A program made the position numbers and the translations under genes. Of a stretch of 64,000 nt of DNA, positions 37,765 to 46,699 are shown one piece after another. The stretch is from Paludibacteraceae bacterium (GTDB taxonomy: Bacteria > Bacteroidota > Bacteroidia > Bacteroidales > Paludibacteraceae), in the NCBI GenBank assembly GCA_017551675.1, contig JAFZLC010000016.1:1-64000 (forward strand). Direction: 5' to 3'. Below the pieces are notes generated by a model. That model ran no database searches, was not told the origin of the DNA, and saw nothing but the letters and a program-made list of their open reading frames with translations. Within the stretch, counting starts at the first letter, position 1; each line of letters begins with the position of its first letter.

Positions 37765-38526
37765 ATGGAAGCGTTGAGTAAGAACACAATAAAACTGATC
37801 ACCTCTCTGAACAGAAAAAAGGAGAGAGATGAGGCTGGTTTGTTCTTCGCGGAAGGTCCTAAATTGGTGGACGACCTACTCAACACATTTCATTGCACAC
37901 TGCTAATCGCTACGTCAGATTATTTATCTGCACATAAAAACATCAAAGCTGATGCTGTTCAGGAGGTCACGAAAGAGGGACTAAAGAAGGTTTCTGCTTT
38001 GTGTGCGCCACAATCGGTAGTGGCTCTTTTTAAAAAGCCTACCTATCAATTGGATTATAAATCCTTGGGTAGTCAGTTGTCCTTGATGCTGGATACGGTT
38101 CAGGACCCTGGAAATCTGGGCACGATTATCCGTATAGCCGATTGGTTTGGCATAGAAAATGTTATTTGTTCAAAAGAGACGGTGGATGTCTATAATCCTA
38201 AGGTGGTGCAAGCAACGATGGGCGCCTTGTCCAGAGTGCGAGTTCATTATCTTGATTTGGAGAAGATGTTGCAAGATTTAAAAGGCGTCCCTGTTTTTGG
38301 AACTTTCTTGGAAGGAGATGATATTTATGAGGAGACCTTACCCCCTTCGGGCATTATCGTGATGGGAAATGAGGGGAATGGCATCTCTTCGAATGTAAAA
38401 AAATATGTCGATCGGAAATTATACATACCTAATTTCCCTCAGAGTAGAGATACGTCAGAATCGCTGAATGTTGCTGTGGCAACAGCTATCGTTTGCTCTG
38501 AGTTTAGACGTAGAATAAATAGATAA
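37765..38526 (+). CDS. TrmH/SpoU-family RNA 2'-O-methyltransferase
   Basis: Predicted to methylate ribose 2'-OH groups in tRNA or rRNA. N-terminal substrate-binding domain (about 1-100), then the knotted SPOUT domain: motif 1 DTVQDPGNLGTIIRIADWFG, motif 2 IVMGNEGNGIS, motif 3 SLNVAVATAIV. 253 residues. The exact target nucleotide cannot be told. It follows the preceding gene by 3 bp and precedes the LytM-like gene by 2 bp. Confidence 0.9.
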   Translation: MEALSKNTIKLITSLNRKKERDEAGLFFAEGPKLVDDLLNTFHCTLLIATSDYLSAHKNIKADAVQEVTKEGLKKVSALCAPQSVVALFKKPTYQLDYKSLGSQLSLMLDTVQDPGNLGTIIRIADWFGIENVICSKETVDVYNPKVVQATMGALSRVRVHYLDLEKMLQDLKGVPVFGTFLEGDDIYEETLPPSGIIVMGNEGNGISSNVKKYVDRKLYIPNFPQSRDTSESLNVAVATAIVCSEFRRRINR

Positions 38527-38528
38527 GC

Positions 38529-39383
38529 ATGGGAAATTTGTCAAATTTGAAGTCCTTTATACAAAGGTTGCGGTTTAAATATAAACTGGCAATCCTAAAT
38601 GAAAATACGCTAGAGGAGATTTGGAGAATCAGACTGTCGAAATTGTCTGTTATCGCCGTCGGTTTTATGGTGGCTGTTCTCTATTTCTTCTTGATTGCTC
38701 TTTTAATCATCAAGACACCATTGAGAGGCTTCTTGCCTGGATATACGGAGAATGTCAATCTGAGAAAACAGTTGACACTTAATTCATTGGTGGTGGATTC
38801 CATTTCTGAACAAGTAAATTTGCAAACAAAATATGTGACTGCTTTGCGCTCCATCGTGGCAGGCGAAATCCCTGTGGATTCTGTTGTGAGTGTCGACTCA
38901 TTGCGTATTGTGGCAAAGAGCCAGCTTTCTGGTCCGTCAGAACGTGAATTGGCCTTCCGCGACTCATTCGAGGCGGAAGAGATTATCTCCTCTGCTATTG
39001 GTATGCATACGCAACAGGAGTCTATCAACCACCTGATGCAACAACCTGCAAAAGGACGCGTCTTGGAGTCTTATAACCCGCATATGAAGATCTATGGCGT
39101 CACCATGATGGCGGAACACAACTCCAATGTGGTTTCCATCCTGGATGGCGTTGTCATCGCTTGCGAATATTCTCTGAATAACATTTACATTATGACCATC
39201 CAACATCCGGATAATATCATATCAGTCTATAAAACCCGTCAGCCATATATGTTGACTGTCGGTGAAAAGGTGCATGCGGGACAGGTACTCACCACGTTCC
39301 GTTCTAACGATGATTGTTATTTTGAATTCCAGTTGTGGAAGGATGGTATGTCGATGGATCCGCAAGTGTTCATCATGTTTTAG
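38529..39383 (+). CDS. LytM/M23-like membrane protein with a degenerate active site
   Basis: One transmembrane helix (about 38-62), a periplasmic helical part, then a LytM-like fold (about 175-284): GRVLESYNPHMKIYGVTMMAEHNSNVVSILDGVVI, LNNIYIMTIQHPDNIISVYK, GEKVHAGQVLTTF, CYFEFQLWKDG. The zinc ligands of true M23 peptidases (HxxxD and the HxH before FEL) are absent: FEFQLW is preceded by CY, not by LH. It is therefore probably a non-catalytic regulator or scaffold, by analogy with EnvC/NlpD-type activators (inference). Confidence 0.78.
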   Translation: MGNLSNLKSFIQRLRFKYKLAILNENTLEEIWRIRLSKLSVIAVGFMVAVLYFFLIALLIIKTPLRGFLPGYTENVNLRKQLTLNSLVVDSISEQVNLQTKYVTALRSIVAGEIPVDSVVSVDSLRIVAKSQLSGPSERELAFRDSFEAEEIISSAIGMHTQQESINHLMQQPAKGRVLESYNPHMKIYGVTMMAEHNSNVVSILDGVVIACEYSLNNIYIMTIQHPDNIISVYKTRQPYMLTVGEKVHAGQVLTTFRSNDDCYFEFQLWKDGMSMDPQVFIMF

Positions 39384-39432
39384 TCGCTTTGTCAGAACTT
39401 TGGTATAATTGGGTTCTTTGTTGTTGAAGAAT

Positions 39433-40602
39433 ATGAAGAAAAAACAGATTGCTATATTGGGTTCCACGGGTTCTATAGGAACTCAAGCTCTTGAGGTGAT
39501 AGAGGAAAATCCTTCCTTGTTCGAGGTCTATGCTCTCACTGCTAATAATAACGCGACCTTGTTGATTGAACAGGCTCGCAAGTTCCAACCAGAAATGGTG
39601 GTGGTGGCGAATGAGACGAAGTATCAGGAGGTGAAGGAGGCGTTGGCTGATTTGCCTATCAAGGTCTATGCTGGCTCTCAGTCGATAGCAGATGTTGTGG
39701 AGTCGGAACCTATTGATATCGTTTTGACGGCAATGGTTGGTTATGCAGGATTGTATCCTACCATAAAAGCGATAAAAGCGCACAAAACCATCGCGTTGGC
39801 TAATAAGGAGACGTTGGTGGTGGCAGGTGATTTAATCTGCCGTTTGGCTACTGAAAATAAAGTGGCGATCCTTCCTGTCGATTCGGAACACTCTGCAGTT
39901 TTCCAATGCTTGGCAGGCGAGTTGTCGCCCATCGAGAAGATATTATTGACCGCCTCTGGAGGACCATTCCGAGGCAAAGACCGTGCCTTCTTGGAGCACG
40001 TCACACCAGCGGATGCTTTGAAACATCCGAATTGGTCGATGGGTGCCAAAATCACCATCGATTCGGCCTCTATGATGAATAAAGGATTTGAGGTGATAGA
40101 GGCAAAGTGGTTGTTCAACGTAAAGGCATCTCAGATCGAGGCTGTGGTTCACCCTCAGTCATTGATTCACTCAATGGTTCAGTTCCAAGATGGCTCCATC
40201 AAAGCTCAGTTGGGATTGCCAGATATGAAGTTGCCTATCCAATATGCGTTTGGCTATCCACAGAGATTGCAAAACAACTATCCGCGTCTCGATTTCTTTA
40301 CCCATCAGACGATGACTTTCGAGAAGCCCGATTTGGAGGTCTTTCGTAACCTTGCCTTTGCTTATGCTGCCATGGATAAGGGTGGTAATATGCCATGTAT
40401 CTTGAATGCTGCCAATGAGGTGGCTGTGGCTAAATTTTTGCATGAGGAATTAGGTTTCTTGCAGATGTCGGATGTGATTGAGGAGACGATGGCTTCGGTT
40501 CCCTTCATAGCTAAACCAACCTACGAGGATTATGTCAAAACAGATGACTTAGCTCGTCGTAAGGCTGTTGAGGCTTCATTAAAATACAAGGTGAATTTGT
40601 AA
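39433..40602 (+). CDS. dxr: 1-deoxy-D-xylulose 5-phosphate reductoisomerase
   Basis: Second step of the MEP isoprenoid pathway. NADPH-binding ILGSTGSIGTQALEVI at the N-terminus, catalytic segments LPVDSEHSAVFQCL, LTASGGPFRG, MGAKITIDSASMMNKGFEVIEA. 389 residues, normal. The start at 39433 is chosen because the upstream extension has no family match. An inverted repeat spans its stop codon. Confidence 0.95.
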   Translation: MKKKQIAILGSTGSIGTQALEVIEENPSLFEVYALTANNNATLLIEQARKFQPEMVVVANETKYQEVKEALADLPIKVYAGSQSIADVVESEPIDIVLTAMVGYAGLYPTIKAIKAHKTIALANKETLVVAGDLICRLATENKVAILPVDSEHSAVFQCLAGELSPIEKILLTASGGPFRGKDRAFLEHVTPADALKHPNWSMGAKITIDSASMMNKGFEVIEAKWLFNVKASQIEAVVHPQSLIHSMVQFQDGSIKAQLGLPDMKLPIQYAFGYPQRLQNNYPRLDFFTHQTMTFEKPDLEVFRNLAFAYAAMDKGGNMPCILNAANEVAVAKFLHEELGFLQMSDVIEETMASVPFIAKPTYEDYVKTDDLARRKAVEASLKYKVNL

Positions 40603-40612
40603 ATTCACCTTG
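40587..40612. repeat. Perfect palindrome across the dxr stop codon
   Basis: CAAGGTGAATTT / AAATTCACCTTG with a 2-nt centre. The dxr TAA (40600-40602) lies in the middle. It could form an 11-bp RNA hairpin 57 bp before rseP; there is no T-run, so it is not an ordinary terminator. Confidence 0.65.
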
Positions 40613-40668
40613 CGAAAAATTCCACAAAATGAATTTGTAGAATCCATCTAATAAATAGCGCAATATAT

Positions 40669-41997
40669 ATGTCAACGTTGGTTGTTATCCTTCAGTTTTT
40701 CTTGAGTCTGACCATTTTGGTAGTGTTCCATGAATTTGGACATTTTTTGATGGCAAAACTATTCAAGGTGAGAGTCGAGAAGTTTTATTTGTTCTTTAAT
40801 CCAGTATTTTCTCTCTTTAAATATAAATCGAAGAAGAGTGATACGGAGTATGGCATCGGATGGTTGCCATTGGGTGGTTATGTGAAGTTGGCGGGCATGA
40901 TTGATGAGTCGCTCGACCAAGAACAGATGAAGAAAGATCCACAACCATGGGAGTTTAGAACGAAACCAGCATGGCAACGCCTCTTGATTATGGTTATGGG
41001 TGTTGTCTTTAATTTCATCTTGGCTCTGTTTATCTATACCATGATTGCGTTCCATTATGGTGATTCCTTTATTCCGTTGAAAAACATGACGGAAGGAATG
41101 GCATTCAATGAATATGCGCAGAAAGTTGGTTTCCGAAATGGAGATATTCTTTTACGGGCCGATTCGGAAGAGTTGATTCGGTTGGATGACAAGACAATTC
41201 ACCTCATGATGGAAGCCAAGACCGTCTGGGTGTTGCGTGATGGCAAAGAGGTGGCGATTAACATGCCAGAAGATTTTGCCGAGAAAATTATCGAGGGGAA
41301 AAGTATGTTTCTTGATGTCAATTATCCATATGTGATAGATAGCGTCATGCCTGAGTCTCGTGCCATGAGAGCTGGATTGATGAGAGGAGACAGCATTGTC
41401 TCTTATATCGATGCATCATGCGTAGATTCTGTTAAAAAGGCAGATGTTTTCAGCATGGTTTCCATGTACGACAAGTGTAGAAACATCCCTATACCTATTA
41501 TAGTGAGTCGAAACGACACGCTGACTCGACTCTTGCTTACACCGAATGAGAAAGGTAAGATTGGTGTCTCAATGAAGGGGCCAGCTGCTTTTTATAAAAT
41601 TGAAAAGGTTAACTATGGTTTGTTGGAGTCTGTTTCTGTGGGAGTGAAGAGGGGATTTGGCAGATTGTTCAGTTACGTGGGGGATATGAAATATGTCTTC
41701 TCTGCTGCTGGAGCCAAGAGTGTAGGAGGTTTTGTGTCGATAGGCAGTTTGTTCCCATATCCGTTTAACGCCCGTATATTTTGGGAGATAACAGCATTCC
41801 TGTCGGTTATTTTGGCCTTTATGAATATTCTCCCTATTCCAGCGTTGGATGGAGGTCATGTGATGTTCTTGGTTTACGAAGTGATTACGAAGAAGAAACC
41901 AAGTCAGAATGTGATGGTGAAGGCTCAAATTATTGGTATGATTCTCTTGTTTGCCTTGATGTTGTATGCCAATCTGAATGACTTCCGAGGACTCTGA
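40669..41997 (+). CDS. rseP: RIP metalloprotease RseP (site-2 protease)
   Basis: Intramembrane zinc protease that cleaves anti-sigma factors and signal-peptide remnants. HEFGH zinc motif (21-25) in the first membrane helix, two PDZ-like regions in the middle (about 130-310), LDGGH motif in the C-terminal membrane part (NILPIPALDGGHVMF). 442 residues. It follows dxr, a frequent bacterial pairing. Confidence 0.93.
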   Translation: MSTLVVILQFFLSLTILVVFHEFGHFLMAKLFKVRVEKFYLFFNPVFSLFKYKSKKSDTEYGIGWLPLGGYVKLAGMIDESLDQEQMKKDPQPWEFRTKPAWQRLLIMVMGVVFNFILALFIYTMIAFHYGDSFIPLKNMTEGMAFNEYAQKVGFRNGDILLRADSEELIRLDDKTIHLMMEAKTVWVLRDGKEVAINMPEDFAEKIIEGKSMFLDVNYPYVIDSVMPESRAMRAGLMRGDSIVSYIDASCVDSVKKADVFSMVSMYDKCRNIPIPIIVSRNDTLTRLLLTPNEKGKIGVSMKGPAAFYKIEKVNYGLLESVSVGVKRGFGRLFSYVGDMKYVFSAAGAKSVGGFVSIGSLFPYPFNARIFWEITAFLSVILAFMNILPIPALDGGHVMFLVYEVITKKKPSQNVMVKAQIIGMILLFALMLYANLNDFRGL

Positions 41998-42023
41998 TAG
42001 TGATCGTGCGCGGTGATGTGCCG

Positions 42024-42752
42024 TTAGGAGGTGATGGCGACGATCCCGCTAATAATCATGTAAACATAGACGATTTTTCGTAGTGTCTCGGCAGATATCT
42101 TATCGAAGATAAATTTGCCCAGTATGCTTCCGATGAGGACGCCGATAAGGGCGTATAACCAGCTGATGCGTACTGTGTGGGTTAAAAAATCATGATGCGC
42201 ACGGAAAATGGTCATGACAACATTACCGATGAGGAAGTAGGTCTGTGCCATGGCTAAATACTCGTCTTTTCCTTTTTCAGAGGCTAGGAAATAGAGTACG
42301 GCAGGAGGTCCTTGCATACCAAACAAACCACCCATCACACCACTGATGCTACCCATGGAGATTTGCAGTTTCAATGTCGGTTTTACATGAATGTGTCCGT
42401 TAATGAAAAGGAAATAGATCCCCATGAGAATGAGTATGATGCCTAGTAATAGTTTCAAGTGTGATTCCGACGCACTTGCTACGTATTCAATGGCAAAGAA
42501 AGAGACAATCAGAAAGGTGATGGTGATGGGAATGAGTCGCTTCCAGTTAATGTATTTGTAATGCGTGAATAAAATATAGACGGATTGGGTGGCTGACAGC
42601 ATACCGGAAAGAGTGGTCGACTCACCATAGCTAGGCATAAGATAGGGAAGCATGGTCATGATGAATATCCCGAAACCAAAACCACAAACGCGCTGCACGA
42701 AACTAGCGCCTGTACAAAAAATGATAAGTAATATTATGGTGGTTGTGTCCAC
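42024..42752 (-). CDS. TauE/SafE-family membrane transporter
   Basis: About eight hydrophobic segments in 242 residues, with the repeated GASFVQRVCGFGFGIF and SGVMGGLFGMQGPPAVLYF motifs of the TauE/SafE (DUF81) family, whose members export sulfite, sulfoacetate or similar anions. The substrate is not predictable. It is convergent with rseP and alone. Confidence 0.88.
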   Translation of the reverse strand: MDTTTIILLIIFCTGASFVQRVCGFGFGIFIMTMLPYLMPSYGESTTLSGMLSATQSVYILFTHYKYINWKRLIPITITFLIVSFFAIEYVASASESHLKLLLGIILILMGIYFLFINGHIHVKPTLKLQISMGSISGVMGGLFGMQGPPAVLYFLASEKGKDEYLAMAQTYFLIGNVVMTIFRAHHDFLTHTVRISWLYALIGVLIGSILGKFIFDKISAETLRKIVYVYMIISGIVAITS

Positions 42753-42820
42753 TTCCTCTGTCAGTTAAATTCAGTATGCAAAATTAATGATTGTGTATGA
42801 AATAAAACCTCATTTTTTCT

Positions 42821-42851
42821 TTTGTTTTCATAAAAAATAGTCTTACTTTTA
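42821..42851 (+). promoter_or_regulatory. Probable promoter of the 42882 gene
   Basis: TTTG (42821-42824), 19-bp spacer, TACTTTTA (42844-42851; one base off the -7 consensus), 30 bp before the ATG. Confidence 0.5.
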
Positions 42852-42881
42852 CCGACAAATTTAGCACTAATTGGAATAGAC

Positions 42882-43184
42882 ATGGAGAAGAATACAAAAA
42901 ACGATGCTTCTGTTATTAAGAACGTTGAGATGTTGATTCGTAGTGTACAGTCTACGTATGATTGCTTGTCGTTTGACGCGAAACGCATTAAACCATGTGT
43001 GGAGTTGTTGCAGAGCATGCCTATCTCTGAGACTCCCAATGCTGTTGTTGCGACAAAAGATTTAGTAAGTCGACTGACAGTGGCTGATGAGAAGTTGGCC
43101 GAGGCTATGTGTTTGATTCAAGACGCTCTATCTTCTGTCTCTATTGGAGGTAAGAATTATAAGGATTCTATCAAGAAGGGTTAG
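42882..43184 (+). CDS. Small cytoplasmic hypothetical protein, 100 aa
   Basis: Mostly helical and hydrophilic, without signal or motif I can name (begins MEKNTKNDASVIKNVEML). Its last codons overlap the end of the convergent CNNM gene by 14 bp. Supported by a promoter and a frame with good codon use. Function unknown. Confidence 0.6.
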   Translation: MEKNTKNDASVIKNVEMLIRSVQSTYDCLSFDAKRIKPCVELLQSMPISETPNAVVATKDLVSRLTVADEKLAEAMCLIQDALSSVSIGGKNYKDSIKKG

Positions 43185-44238
43185 TCTCCTTCTCTTCGTC
43201 AACCTCTGCATAGTCTAATTGTGCAGCTCTCTTCTGCCATAAGGCTTTAGCAAAGGCTTGCATATCTGTTTGATTGTCTGATTCATCTGTTATTTCTAAC
43301 CCAAGGATTGTCTCTATCACATCTTCCAATGTGATGATACCATCCATTCCGCCATATTCATCGATGACGAGGGCGATTTGCTCCTTCCGAGCCACCATCA
43401 GGTCGTAGAACTTCGTGATGGAGGTGTTTTCATAGCACACCATGATATCTCTTTTGATCTCCTTCAGTTTGATCTGGTCCTCTCCATTGGCGAGGTGAAA
43501 CAAAATATCTGTTTTCAGCACGAAACCTGTGATGTCGTCAAAATCATTTGTGTAAATCGGAATTCTGGAGTAGGTGAGAAACTTCTTATCGCGGAAGAAC
43601 TCTGCCAGTGTCATATCCTCTTGTGCTGCCAGTACGACGGTGCGTGGAGTCATGATGGAGTGTACCTTTACCTTTTCCATCTTGACAAGGTTGTTGATGA
43701 TGATGCTTTCGTTCTTTTTAAAGACACCCTCTCGTTCACCTATGTTGGTGAGTGCTGCCACCTCTTCGCGACTGACGGTTTGCGCCTGTTTGCGAGTGAA
43801 TAGGTGAGTGAGGAAGCGAGACATGACCACCAATGGGTAGCATAGGTAGTAGATGCCTCGGATGATATAGCCTGCAGGAATGCATAGTTCTCTCCAGTAG
43901 GAGGAGCCGATAGTCTTAGGTATGATTTCCGAACAGATAAGAACCAAGATGGTCAGGATGGCAGAACATAAACCGAAATAGGCGTTGCCGAACACTTCCA
44001 TGGTTTGCGCACCAACGGCGGCTGCTCCAGCTGTGTTGGCAATGGTGTTGAGGGAGAGTATGGCGGCAATAGCCTTCTCGATATTGGTCTTCAAATCTTT
44101 GAGATTAGCCACACCTTTTTGCTCTTCTGGCAACGACTCGATGTAGGAGGATGTGGTTGAATAAAGGGTAGCCTCCAGCAATGAACATAGAAAGGAGATC
44201 CCTAATGTGGCGATTAACGCTATGATAAGTAGTGTCAT
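43171..44238 (-). CDS. CNNM/CBS-domain membrane protein (hemolysin C / CorC-like family)
   Basis: N-terminal CNNM (DUF21) transmembrane domain (about 1-180) with SLLEATLYSTTSSYIESL and NTIANTAGAAAVG, followed by a CBS pair (about 195-320: VKVHSIMTPRTVVLAA, and VIDEYGGMDGIITLEDVIETILG). The usual C-terminal CorC_HlyC domain is missing; the protein ends in an acidic tail. Related proteins mediate or regulate Mg/Co efflux, and a divergent member is GldE of gliding bacteria. The ATG at 44238 is preferred over a longer frame reading into the tRNA spacer. 355 aa. Confidence 0.87.
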   Translation of the reverse strand: MTLLIIALIATLGISFLCSLLEATLYSTTSSYIESLPEEQKGVANLKDLKTNIEKAIAAILSLNTIANTAGAAAVGAQTMEVFGNAYFGLCSAILTILVLICSEIIPKTIGSSYWRELCIPAGYIIRGIYYLCYPLVVMSRFLTHLFTRKQAQTVSREEVAALTNIGEREGVFKKNESIIINNLVKMEKVKVHSIMTPRTVVLAAQEDMTLAEFFRDKKFLTYSRIPIYTNDFDDITGFVLKTDILFHLANGEDQIKLKEIKRDIMVCYENTSITKFYDLMVARKEQIALVIDEYGGMDGIITLEDVIETILGLEITDESDNQTDMQAFAKALWQKRAAQLDYAEVDEEKETNPS

Positions 44239-44341
44239 GTCTGTAAAAGTTTTGAAATGGGTTTTACTGCATGAAGGTGTGACAGTTACACCGCTGCGAA
44301 TGGTGGTGCATAGAGTCAGTCTTATCCTCTTCGCATTAACT

Positions 44342-44371
44342 AAAAAAGCGGCCAAGTTTCCTTGGTCGCTT
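44342..44371 (-). terminator. Terminator after tRNA-Lys
   Basis: Minus strand AAGCG-A-CCAAG-GAAA-CTTGG-C-CGCTT followed by four or more T. It is just past the 3' end of tRNA-Lys. Confidence 0.78.
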
Positions 44372-44374
44372 CTG

Positions 44375-44447
44375 TGAGCCAGTTGGGGCTCGAACCCAAG
44401 ACCCCATCCTTAAAAGGGATGTGCTCTACCTGCTGAGCTACTAGCTC
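44375..44447 (-). tRNA. tRNA-Lys (TTT)
   Basis: Acceptor GAGCTAG/CTGGCTC (one G-U), D-arm TAGCTCAGCAGG, anticodon loop CTTTTAA with TTT, T-arm GGGTTCGAGCCCC. CCA not encoded. It has its own promoter and terminator. Confidence 0.95.
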
Positions 44448-44479
44448 TCCCTTGGTTGCTTTATTTCTCAAAAGCGTTG

Positions 44480-44510
44480 CAAAGGTACGCAATATTTCGA
44501 TATAACCAAA
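44480..44510 (-). promoter_or_regulatory. Promoter of tRNA-Lys
   Basis: Minus-strand TTTG (plus 44507-44510), 19-bp spacer, TACCTTTG (plus 44480-44487), about 30 bp before the tRNA. Confidence 0.78.
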
Positions 44511-44540
44511 ACTTTTCGGATTAAAAATTATAAAATTTTT

Positions 44541-44548
44541 TATCTTTG
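44541..44548 (+). promoter_or_regulatory. -7 element (TATCTTTG) of the chromate transporter pair
   Basis: TATCTTTG 20 bp before the ATG at 44569, divergent from the tRNA-Lys promoter. The -33 region (CTTTTCGG) is poor. Confidence 0.55.
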
Positions 44549-44568
44549 CATTATTGATAATTACAGAT

Positions 44569-45120
44569 ATGGTTCGTTTAATCGAGTTATTCAAAATTTT
44601 TTTTCAGATAGGAGCCTTCACGTTGGGTGGTGGCTATGCTATGCTTTCGATGGTGGAGATAGCCATTGTCGATAAGCGTAAGTATATGTCGAAGGAGGAA
44701 TTTTGGGATTTGATTGCTGTGGTACAGTCCTTGCCTGGCGTCTTTGCCATCAATACGGCTTTGTATGTGGGGTATAAGTTGCGGGGGAAAAAGGGAGCCA
44801 TCTTTTCGGCGTTGGGTGCCGCACTGCCATCGTTTGTTGCGATTTTGTTGATTGCCATGTTTTTTACGGAGATAAAGGATAATGAGGTGGTTGAACGTAT
44901 CTTCAAGGGCATCCGTCCTTGTGTGGTGGCGTTGATATTGGCTCCGGCTGTTCGTCTGATCAAGCAGAACAGCATGGGGTGGAAGAAGATATGGATTCCG
45001 TTGGTTTCTGCCATCCTGATTTGGCGGTTTAAGGTCTCTCCGATTCTGGTGATATTGGTGGTCTGTGTGGGTGCCGTGTTGTATGGTATCTATATGTATC
45101 GTAAAATGAATAAAGTGTAA
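44569..45120 (+). CDS. Chromate transporter, short CHR subunit 1
   Basis: One of a pair of half-length CHR proteins that probably assemble into one transporter. 183 residues, about six membrane segments, with FKIFFQIGAFTLGGGYAML and SLPGVFAINTALYVGYKLRG, the CHR signatures. The ATG at 44569 is chosen over an upstream TTG because the -7 box at 44541 leaves little leader. It is 3 bp before the second CHR gene. Chromate is the family label; the natural substrate may be another oxyanion. Confidence 0.87.
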   Translation: MVRLIELFKIFFQIGAFTLGGGYAMLSMVEIAIVDKRKYMSKEEFWDLIAVVQSLPGVFAINTALYVGYKLRGKKGAIFSALGAALPSFVAILLIAMFFTEIKDNEVVERIFKGIRPCVVALILAPAVRLIKQNSMGWKKIWIPLVSAILIWRFKVSPILVILVVCVGAVLYGIYMYRKMNKV

Positions 45121-45123
45121 CGT

Positions 45124-45663
45124 ATGGTTTTCCTTCAGTTGTTATATGTCTTCTTTAAAATCGGACTCTTGGGGTTCGGTGGTGGATATGCCATGCTTTC
45201 ACTGATTCAGTTTGAGGTGGTGGACCATTTTAATTGGATGACCGTCAAAGAGTTTTCTGATATGTTGGCCATCTCGCAGATGACGCCCGGACCGGTCTCC
45301 ATCAATACTGCTACATACGTGGGTTACACGGTGGCTGGTATACCTGGGGCTATTGTAGCGACAGGCTCACTTTGTTTGCCTTCTCTTTTTTTGATGTATC
45401 TGGTGATTCGTTTTTTATTGAAAAACAAGGATAATCGTTATGTGCAATACATCATGTCGGGCTTGCGTCCTGTGTTGGGTGGCTTGATTTTAGCGGCTGC
45501 ACTGATGTTGTTGAACAAAGAAAACTTCTCTGATTTTGGTTTGGAAGAACGTAACCTATCCGTTCTGATCTTTATTGCCTCTTTTGTCGCCTTGCACTAT
45601 TTCAAGGTAAACCCGATGTGGTTGATTGCGGTGTCGGGGGTTCTTGGGGTATTGTTTATGTAA
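45124..45663 (+). CDS. Chromate transporter, short CHR subunit 2
   Basis: Partner of the preceding gene: FKIGLLGFGGGYAMLSLIQFEVV and SQMTPGPVSINTATYVGYTVAG. 179 residues. The two differ enough to suggest opposite membrane orientations, as for known short-CHR pairs. Confidence 0.87.
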   Translation: MVFLQLLYVFFKIGLLGFGGGYAMLSLIQFEVVDHFNWMTVKEFSDMLAISQMTPGPVSINTATYVGYTVAGIPGAIVATGSLCLPSLFLMYLVIRFLLKNKDNRYVQYIMSGLRPVLGGLILAAALMLLNKENFSDFGLEERNLSVLIFIASFVALHYFKVNPMWLIAVSGVLGVLFM

Positions 45664-45708
45664 TATAAAATTGTATTGGGGGGAAATGAATATTCGAAAA
45701 GTGAAAAA

Positions 45709-45745
45709 CGAGGGGGCACCAAGATCAAATCTTGATGCCCCCTCG
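45709..45745. terminator. Bidirectional terminator between chr and PorP genes
   Basis: CGAGGGGGCA pairs with TGCCCCCTCG, with AAGAT/ATCTT stacked inside: a very stable hairpin between convergent genes. Confidence 0.75.
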
Positions 45746-45764
45746 ATTATTGGTTATTGTCCTT

Positions 45765-46673
45765 TTAGAACTGTACCGAAAGCATTATCTCATGTGTGTT
45801 GGATGGCAAATTGTTGAACTTGCCTAAGTTGAGGTTGTAGGTGTAACCCACACGAAACATATCATTCCATTCGATTCCTAAGGTGATTGCCATCATCGAC
45901 ATCTCTGTTGGGTTGGACAAGTCTGGTTGCCAAGTGACACCACCCCAGATGAAGCGGTTGTAGAATGCCATGGCGTTGATCTCCAACACGTTCACCTTCT
46001 TCTTGTGCATGTAGGCGAGGGCAGGTGCTACGTCGAAGTGCTCTGATACAGGGATGAATCCACGTCCGTATACATAGAAGTGGCGACCTGCTTTGAAGGT
46101 GGTGGAACTATCGTTCAACAAGTGTGTGCAAGAAGCACCCACCATCCAATGCTTGGAGGTGAACTCGAAACCGAAGTTTAGATCGGGTTTCACCTCAGTG
46201 GTCTTCTCTTGTACGTAAGTGTCAGGGTCGGAGTATTCTGTTTCGTCGCGCAAGATATTGTTTTGTGGGTTGAAATAACCGAAGTTAACACCACCAGAGA
46301 GACCTAGTGAGAGAATGTATTTCTCTGTGATATCCAAGTGATAGGAGTAAACAGCTTGCACGTTGGTGGTGCTGTGTCCGATACCTAGATGGTCGTGAAA
46401 GAGGGTGAGACCTGCACTGGATTTGAATCGTTCGCTGTAGGCGGTAAAGTTCATCAGACCAACCTTTGGTCCGTTGTCCACGCCGATCCATTGGAATCTA
46501 CCCAAGACGAATAAATCGAACTTCTCGTTGTTACCCGTACCAGCAGGGTTCACATTGATACGAGAGAACAATTGTTGGGAAAGCAGCAAGTCCTGCTGGG
46601 CTTGCGTTGTGTTGAGGCACATGAGTGTGCAACATAACACTGCTACTAATTTGAATATGCTCTTATTTTTCAT
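45765..46673 (-). CDS. PorP/SprF-family T9SS outer-membrane protein
   Basis: Signal peptide (MKNKSIFKLVAVLCCTLMCLNTTQAQ in two parts), then the family opening QQDLLLSQQLFSRINVNPAGTG and a beta-barrel-like pattern ending in LSVQF with a terminal Phe. About 302 residues. PorP/SprF proteins in the outer membrane bind type B CTD cargo and help anchor or display it. It is the last gene of the three-gene T9SS group: 26 bp past the OmpA-like gene. A start 12 bp earlier (46685) is possible. Confidence 0.9.
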   Translation of the reverse strand: MKNKSIFKLVAVLCCTLMCLNTTQAQQDLLLSQQLFSRINVNPAGTGNNEKFDLFVLGRFQWIGVDNGPKVGLMNFTAYSERFKSSAGLTLFHDHLGIGHSTTNVQAVYSYHLDITEKYILSLGLSGGVNFGYFNPQNNILRDETEYSDPDTYVQEKTTEVKPDLNFGFEFTSKHWMVGASCTHLLNDSSTTFKAGRHFYVYGRGFIPVSEHFDVAPALAYMHKKKVNVLEINAMAFYNRFIWGGVTWQPDLSNPTEMSMMAITLGIEWNDMFRVGYTYNLNLGKFNNLPSNTHEIMLSVQF

Positions 46674-46699
46674 TGCTCTAATCATACTCTAATCAAATC

